Assembly (NCBI GenBank): GCA_023429375.1
Contig: JAEYVY010000007.1
Coordinates: 372,001 to 436,000 of the forward strand
Direction: 5' to 3'
DNA: 64,000 nt
DNA from: Bacteroidota bacterium
GTDB lineage: Bacteria > Bacteroidota > Bacteroidia > Bacteroidales > Tannerellaceae
Shown: positions 1-8,659 of the stretch, one piece after another
Layout: every line of letters starts with the position of its first letter
How positions within the stretch are numbered: position 1 is the first letter of the stretch
Notes under the pieces: model-generated
The model's database searches: none
The model's input: the letters and a program-made list of their open reading frames with translations, nothing else
What the model was told of the DNA's origin: nothing
Program-made: the position numbers and the translations under genes

Positions 1-1007
1 TTAACAAATTTTTCCATACGGTTGTTTCAAGTTGGATTGTCGGATCTGCATTTGTAGTAGGTATAAGTGCATGGTATCTTCTTAAAAAACGTGAAACAAG
101 ATTTGCTTTAGGAAGTCTTAAGGTTGCTGCTATTTTTGGTTTGGTAGCTACATTACTGACGGCATGGACCGGTGACGGATCGGCTTATCAGGTGGCTCAA
201 AAGCAACCAATGAAACTCGCTGCAATGGAAGGTCACTATCATGGCGATAAAGGAGTAGGATTAGTTGCCATCGGCATGTTGAATCCTGATAAGAAAGCCT
301 ATAATGATGATGTTAATCCGTTCTTATTTAATATTCAGATCCCCAAGATGCTATCCCTCTTTGCTGAAAGAGATTTAGACGGTTATGTGCCGGGTATCGT
401 AAATTTGATTGATGGAGGGTATCAGATGAATGATGGTACGGTTGCTCTATCTGCCGAAGAAAAGATAAAGAGAGGTCAAATCGCAATCAAGGCCTTAGCT
501 GATTACAAAAAAGCGATGAAAGATAAAGACGAAGTTGCCGCGAAGGAATACAGAGCTACACTGGAGGATAACTTCGAATACTTTGGTTATGGATATATCC
601 GTGATAAAGCAGAGCTTATACCTCCTATTGGATTGACTTTCTACTCTTTCCGTGTGATGGTATTGCTTGGAGGGTTTTTCATTCTTTTATTTGCTTTCGT
701 TGTATTTATGGAAAGAAAGAAGAAGTTGGAAAATATGACTTGGTTGCAATGGGTTTGCCTATGGTCAATTCCGTTGGCCTATATCGCAAGTCAAGCAGGT
801 TGGATTGTTGCTGAAGTTGGTCGTCAACCTTGGGCAATACAAGATATTTTGCCGGTTTCGGCCTCTGTATCTAAATTGAGCGTGGGTTCGGTTCAGGCTA
901 CGTTCTTCTTGTTCCTTGCCATATTTACTGTGTTGTTGATTGCAGAGGTGCGTATTATCATCAAAGCAATTAAGAAAGGTCCTGAATTTGAAAATCATTC
1001 TAACTAA
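1..1007 (+). CDS. cydA: cytochrome bd quinol oxidase subunit I, 5' end missing
   Basis: The reading frame is already open at base 3, so the window cuts the gene and about 335 C-terminal codons are visible. CydA carries the haems of the bd oxidase, which reduces oxygen with quinol in the inner membrane. The Q-loop signature QPMKLAAMEG lies near visible residue 60 and the conserved GRQPW motif near residue 275. Several hydrophobic membrane segments follow. cydB starts 14 bp downstream in the same direction, as expected for the two-subunit enzyme. In obligate anaerobes such as Bacteroides this oxidase serves nanaerobic respiration and oxygen scavenging. The N-terminal haem ligands lie outside the window. 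Confidence 0.95.
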   Translation, partial: NKFFHTVVSSWIVGSAFVVGISAWYLLKKRETRFALGSLKVAAIFGLVATLLTAWTGDGSAYQVAQKQPMKLAAMEGHYHGDKGVGLVAIGMLNPDKKAYNDDVNPFLFNIQIPKMLSLFAERDLDGYVPGIVNLIDGGYQMNDGTVALSAEEKIKRGQIAIKALADYKKAMKDKDEVAAKEYRATLEDNFEYFGYGYIRDKAELIPPIGLTFYSFRVMVLLGGFFILLFAFVVFMERKKKLENMTWLQWVCLWSIPLAYIASQAGWIVAEVGRQPWAIQDILPVSASVSKLSVGSVQATFFLFLAIFTVLLIAEVRIIIKAIKKGPEFENHSN

Positions 1008-1021
1008 AAACAAAAGACATC

Positions 1022-2173
1022 ATGGATAGTACATATATATTATTACAACAATACTGGTGGTTTATAATCTCTTTGTTGGGAGCGATTCTTGTTTTTCTGC
1101 TCTTCGTACAAGGTGGCCAGTCTCTATTGTTTACGGTAGGTAAGACAGAAATTCAGCAAAAGATGATGCTCAATTCTACCGGACGAAAGTGGGAATTTAC
1201 TTTTACAACGCTAGTAACATTCGGTGGTGCATTCTTTGCTTCTTTCCCTTTATTTTACTCCACAAGTTTTGGTGGGGCATACTGGGTATGGATGGCCATT
1301 CTGATTTGCTTCGTGATTCAGGCGGTATCGTATGAATACCAATCTAAAAAAGGAAACTTATTAGGAAAGAAGACCTATCAAGTCTTTTTGGTATTGAACG
1401 GTATTCTAGGTCCGATCCTTTTAGGAACAGCAGTTGGGACCTTCTTTAACGGTGCTGAATTTACGGTGAATAAAGAAAACTTAATGGAGATAGGTATGCC
1501 TGTTATCTCTTCGTGGGATAATCCATGGCATGGATTGGAAGCGGTTTCAGTTATTTGGAATGTATTCTTAGGCTTAGCTGTATTCTTCTTGGCTCGTATA
1601 CAGGCATTGCTTTACTTCGTTAACAATATTAATGATGCAGATTTGGATAAGCGTTCAAGAAAGCAATTAATCCCGGATACAGTTCTGTTTCTGGTGTTCT
1701 TCCTTGCATTTTTGATTCATACCTTATTACAAGATGGTTTTGCAGTGAATCCAGTCACGAAAGAAGTATTTATGGAGCCTTATAAATACTTTATCAACCT
1801 GATCGAGATGCCTATTCTATTGGTTGTATTGCTTGTTGGTGTAGTAGCTGTTCTTTACGGTATACTCAGGACGATTATACAAAGCACATGGAAAAAAGGA
1901 ATTTGGTTTACAGGTATCGGAACAGTATTGACAGTCCTTGTTTTATTCCTTTGCGTAGGCTGGAACAATACGGCTTATTATCCTTCTGTAACTAATCTTC
2001 AAAGCTCGTTGACGATAGAAAACAGTAGCTCAAGCTTTTTTACATTAAAAGTGATGAGTTATGTTTCGATACTCGTTCCATTCGTATTGGCTTATATCTA
2101 CTATGCATGGAGAGCATTAGACTTGAGAAAGATTGACAAGAGTGAGATGGAAGATGGACATCATACGTACTAA
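1022..2173 (+). CDS. cydB: cytochrome bd quinol oxidase subunit II
   Basis: A 383-residue polytopic membrane protein with about nine hydrophobic segments. It begins with a short N-terminal stretch and a first membrane helix that matches CydB (WWFIISLLGAILVFLLF, then FVQGGQSLLF). CydB is the structural partner of CydA and stabilises the haem-bearing subunit. The gene starts 14 bp after cydA and ends 47 bp before a strong hairpin, so cydAB is probably one transcript. Length is normal for the Bacteroidetes version. The family call is firm from context and from the opening GGQSL/W-rich segments, although subunit II is the less conserved of the two. Confidence 0.93.
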   Translation: MDSTYILLQQYWWFIISLLGAILVFLLFVQGGQSLLFTVGKTEIQQKMMLNSTGRKWEFTFTTLVTFGGAFFASFPLFYSTSFGGAYWVWMAILICFVIQAVSYEYQSKKGNLLGKKTYQVFLVLNGILGPILLGTAVGTFFNGAEFTVNKENLMEIGMPVISSWDNPWHGLEAVSVIWNVFLGLAVFFLARIQALLYFVNNINDADLDKRSRKQLIPDTVLFLVFFLAFLIHTLLQDGFAVNPVTKEVFMEPYKYFINLIEMPILLVVLLVGVVAVLYGILRTIIQSTWKKGIWFTGIGTVLTVLVLFLCVGWNNTAYYPSVTNLQSSLTIENSSSSFFTLKVMSYVSILVPFVLAYIYYAWRALDLRKIDKSEMEDGHHTY

Positions 2174-2220
2174 ATGTTAGGCCGTAAGGCGTTTTGCTTA
2201 ACTGTATATATTGTAAATTA

Positions 2221-2252
2221 AAAGAGGCGAATCCATCCGGATTCGCCTCTTT
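2221..2252. terminator. bidirectional terminator between cydB and asd
   Basis: A perfect 14-bp stem (2221-2234 with 2239-2252) closes a 4-base loop. The stem starts with AAA and ends with TTT, so each strand reads a GC-rich stem running into U residues. It lies between the convergent ends of cydB and asd and can stop both transcripts. Confidence 0.85.
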
Positions 2253-2278
2253 CGCATACTTACTTATTGTATTGTAGT

Positions 2279-3286
2279 TTAAATGTTCTTTACCTTGATC
2301 AGATATTCGGCAATCTGAACGGCGTTGAGAGCTGCACCCTTTTTAATTTGGTCGCTAACGGTCCAGAAGGTAAGTCCATTTGGATTGCTAATGTCTTTGC
2401 GAATACGGCCTACATAAACAGGTTCTTTGTCAGCAACGAACAATGGCATAGGATAATCTTTATTGGCAGGGTCGTCCTGAAGAATGATTCCTTCAGCTTC
2501 GGCAAACGCTTTACGTGCTTCTTCGACACTTACAGGACGTTCTGTCTCAACCCAAGTAGCCTCACTGTGAGCGCGAAGTACAGGAACGCGTACGCAAGTA
2601 GCGCTTACTTCGATATCAGAGTGCATAATCTTGCGCGTTTCGTTATACATCTTCAATTCTTCTTTCGTGTATCCGTTATCAGTGAATACATCTACTTGAG
2701 GAATCAAGTTGTATGCCAATTGATAAGCGAATTTTTCTACAGTAGGCTTTTCTTCTTTCAAAAGTTGTTCGTATTGTTTTGCCAATTCTGCCATGGCAGA
2801 TGCACCGGCACCGCTTGCAGCCTGATAAGTCGAAACATGTACACGTTTGATGTGAGAAATCTTTTCGATAGGCTTCAAGGCAACTACCATCTGAATTGTT
2901 GTACAATTCGGGTTTGCAATGATTCCACGCGGACGGTTTAGGGCATCCTCTGGATTTACTTCAGGAACAACCAACGGAACGTCATTTTCCATACGGAATG
3001 CGCTGGAATTGTCAATCATTACAGCACCATGTTTGGTAATGGTTTCTGCAAATTCGATTGATGTTCCCCCTCCTGCTGAAACAAAAGCAACATCTACACC
3101 CTTAAAGTCGTCGTTGTGCTTGAGCTCCTTAACTGAATACTGCTTACCACGGAAGGTATAAGAACGTCCGGCACTACGGGAAGAGCCAAAAAGCACTAGC
3201 TCGTCCAACGGGAAGTTTCTCTCATCAAGCACGCGCAGGAATTCTTGTCCTACGGCTCCGCTTACTCCAACAATTGCTACTTTCAT
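2279..3286 (-). CDS. asd: aspartate-semialdehyde dehydrogenase
   Basis: Catalyses NADPH-dependent reduction of aspartyl phosphate to aspartate semialdehyde, the branch point to lysine/diaminopimelate, threonine and methionine. The 335-residue product opens with the nucleotide-binding GVSGAVG motif (residues 7-13), has the catalytic Cys128 in NPNCTT and the active-site His240 in RAHSEA. An ATG three codons upstream (3295) is also possible; I chose 3286 because family members begin MKVAIVG. Single gene, with a -7 box about 90 bp upstream and a shared terminator downstream. Confidence 0.95.
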   Translation of the reverse strand: MKVAIVGVSGAVGQEFLRVLDERNFPLDELVLFGSSRSAGRSYTFRGKQYSVKELKHNDDFKGVDVAFVSAGGGTSIEFAETITKHGAVMIDNSSAFRMENDVPLVVPEVNPEDALNRPRGIIANPNCTTIQMVVALKPIEKISHIKRVHVSTYQAASGAGASAMAELAKQYEQLLKEEKPTVEKFAYQLAYNLIPQVDVFTDNGYTKEELKMYNETRKIMHSDIEVSATCVRVPVLRAHSEATWVETERPVSVEEARKAFAEAEGIILQDDPANKDYPMPLFVADKEPVYVGRIRKDISNPNGLTFWTVSDQIKKGAALNAVQIAEYLIKVKNI

Positions 3287-3375
3287 TTTGAGCATTAATT
3301 ATTTAATAAATAAAAAAATAGTTATAACTTAGGCCTGTCAAATTTAAAGGCTTAACTGTTATAACGTATTAGCCA

Positions 3376-3383
3376 CAAATATA
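3376..3383 (-). promoter_or_regulatory. putative asd promoter, -7 box
   Basis: Minus-strand TATATTTG matches the Bacteroidetes -7 consensus TAnnTTTG. Transcription would start near 3369, giving a leader of about 80 nt. I see no clear TTTG at the -33 position, so the call rests on the -7 box and its place. Confidence 0.45.
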
Positions 3384-3410
3384 CGTATTTTATACAAAAC
3401 CTTATACGTT

Positions 3411-5699
3411 ATGAAACAAATGTTCATATTCTTTATGCTTTTGCTGCCATTTTGCGTAAAAGCACAACTTCAAGAAACATTTAGTCATGTTGAAATTGCT
3501 AGTAATTATCCCTGGAATGGTCATTTAGAAAGATTCAAGACAGAAGATGGATTCCTCCGATTAAACGATAGGGCTCAGCAGCGTGATGCTCGGATTTATT
3601 TGTATGGAGCCGTTTTGGAAGAGAATGAATGGATGTTTAGGGTAAAGTCCGAATATAAAACCACTTCTAATAATTATATGAAAGTTTATCTCTGGAGTAG
3701 AGATTCTACTCTAACGAATTGGAATACTTCTTATTATGTCCAGCTTGGAGGAGGAACAAAGCAACGAATCATGCTATGTAAGGAACAGAATGGAGCTGTG
3801 AGTACGCTGCTTTCGAAAGAGATAACTAATTTGAGTGATGCCTTTGATATACATGTGCGAGTATTAGCAAACGAAGAGGAGATTACATTGTACGCTCGGT
3901 CTGATGCCAAACCAGAATATAGCGAAATCGGATCTGTCGCTTATGAAAAGATAACCACTCCTGGCTATTTCGTACTCTATTGTAAATACTCGTCAGAGCA
4001 TGCCAAGAATAAGTATTTTGGACCTATAACCATAAATAATTTCTTGTTGGGAAAAACTCCGGAGGAGGGTGGAACTTCCGAAAATACAACCGGTCCTTCT
4101 CTCATATCTCTTATTCAAGAAGATGCTTCCACGCTCTTACTTTCCTTTTCCGAGCCTGTTTATCCTGCTTATGCCGTATTTACACTCAGCTCATTGGGTG
4201 AAGTTGATAGGATAGAATGGTCATATGACGAAACACAACTTCGACTAATTTGGAAAGGTCAGATGACGAAGGGCGAGTCTTATCAGTTATCCTATAAAGA
4301 CTTGTATGACGCAAGGTTGACAGCTTATCAATCGACGCTCCCTCCATTTGTCGCTACGGCAGAACCAAAAGAGGAGAATGAAACAGAGGTGGCTCCGGTT
4401 AGTCCGGGAGATGTGCTCATAAATGAAGTCATGGCTAATCCGAAAGGAGCAGCCGGTCTCCCGGAAACGGAATATGTCGAATTGTATAATATAACAGACC
4501 GTCAGATTAGTTTGAAGGGGTGGAGTTTTTATTATGCCGATAAAGCAACGCCGCTAAACTTTGACTTACCGGCAAAAGGATATGCTGTATTGTTCCGTGA
4601 AGGGCGGGATATTACAGTGGATTCAGGAGGATTAGCCATTTCTTTAGCTTCCTTCCCATCAGCTTTAGCTAACACCGGGAAACAACTGCAACTGCAATCA
4701 GCAGAGGGAACACTCATTGATGATATTTTTTATCCATCTTCAAAGGCTGGCATATCCTTTGAAAGAACCAAGGACGGCTGGGTTTATTCATCCGATGAGA
4801 GAGGGGGTACACCCGGTTCAGAAAATTCTTCCACAAACAGTGGTTCTGAAGAAGAGGAGAACAATGATACAGTTGTGCTTCCTCGTGAAATTGTATTTAC
4901 AGAGCTGCTTCCTGAACCACAGCAGGGAGGTAGTGAATATATCGAGTTGTATAACAGGTCGGAAAGGATATTGCCTGTCTCCGGTTTAGGGCTTGCCATT
5001 CGAAAGGCTGATGGTACTTTAAACACAATATATCCGTTGAGCTCCTTGACAGAACCCCTCCAACCGGGTGAATATCGCGTATTGACCAAAAGCAAGAATG
5101 GAGTACTCGATTATTTTAATGTTACTTCACCACAAACCATATATGAACTAAAATTACCCATTCTTGCCAATACCTCGTCAAAACTGGTGTTGTTCAGATT
5201 GGCAGATAATGAGGTGATTGATGAGGTGCACTATAGTGAAAAATGGCATTCCCCGGCTATTAAAAACAAAAAGGGTATAGCGCTTGAGAAAATTGATTTA
5301 GATGGTGACTCGCAGGATCCAGCAAACTGGACTTCTGCTGCCACCTATTCGGGGGGAGGAACGCCCGGATCAGCAAATTCTCAGCAGCATGAAGGCGAAG
5401 AGGATATCCCTACCGGAATACATGCTCCAGAATTCGTAACACAGACGGGAATGTATGAAATCGCTTACCAATTAGATCGAGCAGGCTATCTATGCAGGGC
5501 AAGTATCTTTGATACTTCCGGAAGAAAAGTAGCAGATATAGCCAATAATGAACTATTAGGAATTGAAGGAAAGCTGTCGTGGAACGGATTTGTAAATGGT
5601 GTAAGGAAACCGGCTACAGGCGTCTATATATTCCATGCCGAAATCTATCATCCACAAGGAGGACGGAAGGCGTATAAAAAGGTTTTCCTAGTCAGATGA
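3411..5699 (+). CDS. exported lamin-tail-domain protein
   Basis: A 762-residue secreted protein of unknown role. A signal peptide spans about residues 1-18 (ending VKAQ). Residues 20-210 form a beta-rich region that resembles a lectin/laminin-G-like fold, an inference. Two lamin-tail domains follow: one near 335-465, opening with VLINEVMANP and the EYVELYN motif, and one near 495-650 with the matching EYIELYN motif. The last 80 residues (YEIAYQL..., GVYIFHAEI...KVFLVR) look like a FlgD-type Ig or T9SS-sorting-like C-terminal domain. Lamin-tail domains in bacteria are found in surface and DNA-associated secreted proteins. The gene is convergent with the clostripain gene, 4 bp apart. Confidence 0.75.
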   Translation: MKQMFIFFMLLLPFCVKAQLQETFSHVEIASNYPWNGHLERFKTEDGFLRLNDRAQQRDARIYLYGAVLEENEWMFRVKSEYKTTSNNYMKVYLWSRDSTLTNWNTSYYVQLGGGTKQRIMLCKEQNGAVSTLLSKEITNLSDAFDIHVRVLANEEEITLYARSDAKPEYSEIGSVAYEKITTPGYFVLYCKYSSEHAKNKYFGPITINNFLLGKTPEEGGTSENTTGPSLISLIQEDASTLLLSFSEPVYPAYAVFTLSSLGEVDRIEWSYDETQLRLIWKGQMTKGESYQLSYKDLYDARLTAYQSTLPPFVATAEPKEENETEVAPVSPGDVLINEVMANPKGAAGLPETEYVELYNITDRQISLKGWSFYYADKATPLNFDLPAKGYAVLFREGRDITVDSGGLAISLASFPSALANTGKQLQLQSAEGTLIDDIFYPSSKAGISFERTKDGWVYSSDERGGTPGSENSSTNSGSEEEENNDTVVLPREIVFTELLPEPQQGGSEYIELYNRSERILPVSGLGLAIRKADGTLNTIYPLSSLTEPLQPGEYRVLTKSKNGVLDYFNVTSPQTIYELKLPILANTSSKLVLFRLADNEVIDEVHYSEKWHSPAIKNKKGIALEKIDLDGDSQDPANWTSAATYSGGGTPGSANSQQHEGEEDIPTGIHAPEFVTQTGMYEIAYQLDRAGYLCRASIFDTSGRKVADIANNELLGIEGKLSWNGFVNGVRKPATGVYIFHAEIYHPQGGRKAYKKVFLVR

Positions 5700-5703
5700 T
5701 GCC

Positions 5704-6834
5704 TTAATTGTAGACATCTTTATACCATTCAAGTCTTGTATACCAATCATTCATCTTTGGATTCCTAACCTGAGGAACGTAGATGGATAAACCGCAGTAT
5801 TTATTAATAGCGATGCTTCGTCGGGGCTTGTCGAAATATGAATAAGGTGTCGTGGCTTTGAAGACCACCGCATCCAATTCAATATGGGCATCAAAGACAG
5901 AAAGATAGTCTTCCAGATCATAAAGGAAGCTGTAGTTTATCGATGTAGTGAGGTATTCCAGCGCTTGTAACTTAAGTCCGAAAGGCGAAGGGTCAATCAT
6001 CTCGCTTTGCACGTATCTGCCTGCAAGGATAGAGCGACATGACGCAGCTAATTTGCTGAGTTCAGAGGTCTTTATCAGTGAGATATTGCCTGTCCGATTA
6101 TATCCCGTTTGAGCATTGTAGTGATTGTAGAACGTGTTTGCAGTGTTGACAAGCCTGTCTTCCATCGGTTTGTCTGAAAGCAGCTCGGGTATGACTAACG
6201 AATAAGGAAAGCCTTCTCCCATAATCTCAGTCGACGAGCCCAAGATATATTTTGCTTTATTTCTCAGTTCATAGACAACCTCAACGCTCGACATATAGCA
6301 AGCATCAAAAATAATAAAGTCGAACCCCTCAGGCAAAGCCTCTCTCAGTTCGGTTATTTCCATCTTTTTATCCCCATCTTGACCAAACGACCGTAGATAG
6401 CTATCGAGGTCTGCCGGTAGCCAGGCAGTGCCATGGCTCCAAAGGAATAATCCTTTTTCATCGGCCGGATAAGTGGAAAATACATCAGTAATGATATTTC
6501 TCATTGTACTGATATCTGCCGAATTATCCTCATTATTATAGGTTTTTTTCAAAACAGCATCAACAACTCCTGTTTCATTCTTCTCTATTTTGTACAGACT
6601 CGTCTGTTTGTAGTTGTCTATATAGATTAGCAGGTTACATTTCTCGATATTCGATACGTTTGCACCACTAATAATCGATTTCAGATTGGATTCTGTAAAG
6701 CCACTCAATGAGTTTTCTCCTGCCATAAAGACCAGAATTGTTCTGTCAGGGAAAATCGGGCTAGGTGTATCTTCCTTCGAGCATCCTGAAAACAGACATA
6801 AGAGGGTTAATGAAAACGAGAGTATACGCCTCAT
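5704..6834 (-). CDS. clostripain-family (C11) cysteine peptidase, lipoprotein
   Basis: A 376-residue predicted lipoprotein: a short signal ends at the lipobox LFSGC (Cys18). The peptidase C11 fold is shown by TILVFMAGENSL near residue 32, the catalytic His134 in LWSHGTAW, and the catalytic Cys179 in FDACYMSSVEV. C11 enzymes cut after Arg or Lys and are often self-activated by an internal cleavage; the cleavage site cannot be placed here. Its ATG overlaps the stop of the upstream GHL10 gene by 4 bases (6831-6834), so the two are translationally coupled. Probably periplasmic or on the cell surface; the substrate is unknown. Confidence 0.88.
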   Translation of the reverse strand: MRRILSFSLTLLCLFSGCSKEDTPSPIFPDRTILVFMAGENSLSGFTESNLKSIISGANVSNIEKCNLLIYIDNYKQTSLYKIEKNETGVVDAVLKKTYNNEDNSADISTMRNIITDVFSTYPADEKGLFLWSHGTAWLPADLDSYLRSFGQDGDKKMEITELREALPEGFDFIIFDACYMSSVEVVYELRNKAKYILGSSTEIMGEGFPYSLVIPELLSDKPMEDRLVNTANTFYNHYNAQTGYNRTGNISLIKTSELSKLAASCRSILAGRYVQSEMIDPSPFGLKLQALEYLTTSINYSFLYDLEDYLSVFDAHIELDAVVFKATTPYSYFDKPRRSIAINKYCGLSIYVPQVRNPKMNDWYTRLEWYKDVYN

Positions 6835-8354
6835 AGCTTAACTTTTTTTGCTTTTCCTTTTTTGCTTTCGTTATGGAAACGGTCAACAGCTGTTACCACA
6901 TACGTGTATTTTTCGTTACCGTTATTGTAAGGTAACAAATAAAAGGTGTTTCTTGTTGTTCCAACGATATGAGCCGGATTGTTTAAGTCTTTACGCTCGT
7001 GCTTACCAAATCGGTAGATGACGAAGTAAGAAGCCAGTTCCGGATTGGTGTTGCTTTGTTCCGCTTGCCAATGAAGGATATATCCCTGTTCGGTCCATTC
7101 GGCTTTCAGTTTTTTAACCTCTTTAGGAGCTTGGTCATGTAAATGCGTATAAGCCGGAATCAGTGCCGGATAGCGGTGGTAGTTCTTTCTCAAACTATCA
7201 GCTACGCCTGCATTGTTCCATAGCAATTCATTGGCCGGCCAGAAGCAGTTACCCATGATGTTGGGCAGTGTGCGTTCATAGTGCATCTTGGCTGTCAGCT
7301 GATTAGCCTTCATCGTACGTGCCACATCCTGACCAATGTAGAGATGGCCTCCGTTGGCATTCTTGTCCCACCATTTGATCAGCGTTGTATAATCGGCTGC
7401 CGGGTGTTCCATTTCCCAATATATCTGAGGAATGTTATAATCAATCCATCCTTCTTTTACCCAACGGAGAATATCGGCATAGAGATCATCATAGTTCTGT
7501 AGGCCGTTAGTGTTGCTGCCCGATCCGTCGGGCGTGTTCTTTTTGTTCCGATAAATACCAAACGGGCTTATGCCAAAACGCACCCAAGGTTTGCTCAGGA
7601 GGATGGTGCGTTTAAGTTCGCTTATCAGGAGGTTCACGTTTTGACGTCTCCAACTTGCTCGTTGAGCTTCCGTGTATCCTTGCGGTTTACCATATTTATT
7701 GAAGCTATAATCGTCAGGAAAGGCTTCTCCCGGAGCTGGGTACGGATAAAAATAATCATCCATGTGGATGGCGTCGACGTCATAGCGGGTTACGATGTCG
7801 CGAACAACGCGACAGATATATTCTCTGTTTTCGGGAATGCCCGGATCGAACAACAATTGTTTATTGTAGGTAACGAACAAATCCGGTCGGCGATGATAGA
7901 TATGAGAGTCGGCCAGTCGGGTGTTACCGCTTGTGCTGGCCCGATACGGATTTAGCCAAGCGTGAAACTCCATGTTGCGTTTGTGGCATTCCTGAATAAG
8001 AAAAGCCATCGGATCGAAGTTGCCGGCAGGAGCAACACCTTGCGTACCGGTCAAGAAGCGGCTCCATGGTTCGAGGTTCGATTTGTAAAAAGCATCAGCT
8101 TCCGGGCGTACTTGAAAAACTATTGCATTGATACCACAAGCCTGCAGAAAATCTAGTTTTTTAATAAAGTTCCTTTTCATCTCGGCCGGTGTCATATCTT
8201 TATATTCACCTTGAAAGGCCGTTTGTATCCATGCGCCCCTGAATTCCCTTTTAGGATTGTCAGCAATCGGAGCAGAAAGTTGTCTGGATGTAGAACAAGA
8301 GGTTAAAAAAAGAACGAATAAAGCGGTTATCAACTGTAAATATCTCGTAATCAT
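6831..8354 (-). CDS. GHL10/DUF187-family glycoside hydrolase-like lipoprotein
   Basis: A 507-residue predicted lipoprotein with the lipobox LTSC (Cys20). The body matches the GHL10 (YngK/DUF187) TIM-barrel family: REFRGAWIQT at the first strand, NAIVFQVRPEADAFY, HAWLNPYRAS, and the conserved DAIHMDDYFYPYP, whose two Asp residues sit where a catalytic acid is expected. The last ~95 residues look like a fibronectin-III domain. The family is thought to act on peptidoglycan or other glycans, but its substrate is not established. It is the first gene of a coupled pair with the downstream C11 peptidase and has a good -7 box 25 bp upstream. Confidence 0.85.
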   Translation of the reverse strand: MITRYLQLITALFVLFLTSCSTSRQLSAPIADNPKREFRGAWIQTAFQGEYKDMTPAEMKRNFIKKLDFLQACGINAIVFQVRPEADAFYKSNLEPWSRFLTGTQGVAPAGNFDPMAFLIQECHKRNMEFHAWLNPYRASTSGNTRLADSHIYHRRPDLFVTYNKQLLFDPGIPENREYICRVVRDIVTRYDVDAIHMDDYFYPYPAPGEAFPDDYSFNKYGKPQGYTEAQRASWRRQNVNLLISELKRTILLSKPWVRFGISPFGIYRNKKNTPDGSGSNTNGLQNYDDLYADILRWVKEGWIDYNIPQIYWEMEHPAADYTTLIKWWDKNANGGHLYIGQDVARTMKANQLTAKMHYERTLPNIMGNCFWPANELLWNNAGVADSLRKNYHRYPALIPAYTHLHDQAPKEVKKLKAEWTEQGYILHWQAEQSNTNPELASYFVIYRFGKHERKDLNNPAHIVGTTRNTFYLLPYNNGNEKYTYVVTAVDRFHNESKKGKAKKVKL

Positions 8355-8378
8355 GAATACCTAAATAATTATTTTCGA

Positions 8379-8386
8379 CAAAAATA
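8379..8386 (-). promoter_or_regulatory. putative promoter of the GHL10-clostripain operon
   Basis: Minus-strand TATTTTTG, a full match to TAnnTTTG, 25 bp before the ATG at 8354. Predicted start near 8372. No clear -33 TTTG. Confidence 0.45.
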
Positions 8387-8494
8387 GTGATAATAATAAT
8401 AGATCATCCCGAAATCGGCCATAAAACAACCTCACTTCCCGATGTGTTTTTGGGAATATTAAACAGTTGAAAATCAATTAATATGAAGGTTGAG

Positions 8495-8581
8495 AAAAAA
8501 CATCTCGATCGTTTTTAAAAACGTTCGGGATGTTTTTTTAAAACGTTCGAGGTTTTTTTTAAAATGATCGGGATGTTTTTA
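8495..8581. repeat. intergenic palindromic repeat cluster, copy 1
   Basis: Four related units of about 21-23 bp share the core GATCGGGATGTTTTT or its variants: one inverted (8495-8516) and three direct (about 8517-8539, 8540-8560, 8561-8581). The junction of the inverted and first direct unit is a perfect 14-bp palindrome (8510-8523). Further core copies lie outside the cluster: inverted CATCCCGA at 8405-8412 and ATCGGGATG at 8608-8616. Related elements occur at 30694-30812 and 62181-62328. The whole non-coding gap 8355-8659 holds this cluster and the promoter at 8379, and no gene that I can see. Confidence 0.7.
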
Positions 8582-8659
8582 TCTTTTGAATATCAAGTAA
8601 AAATGACATCGGGATGAGAGGTGTTTATTTTAGTCGAAAAGTAAGCGGGCAAGACCCAT

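Noticed and set aside
2267..2941. Plus-strand open frame of 224 codons opposite asd
   Set aside because: It lies wholly inside asd on the other strand, has no -7 box and no recognisable domain; asd has complete catalytic motifs.
8355..8659. Riboswitch or small RNA in the palindromic gap
   Set aside because: The units resemble tandem inverted repeats and not a known riboswitch fold; no conserved core was recognised.
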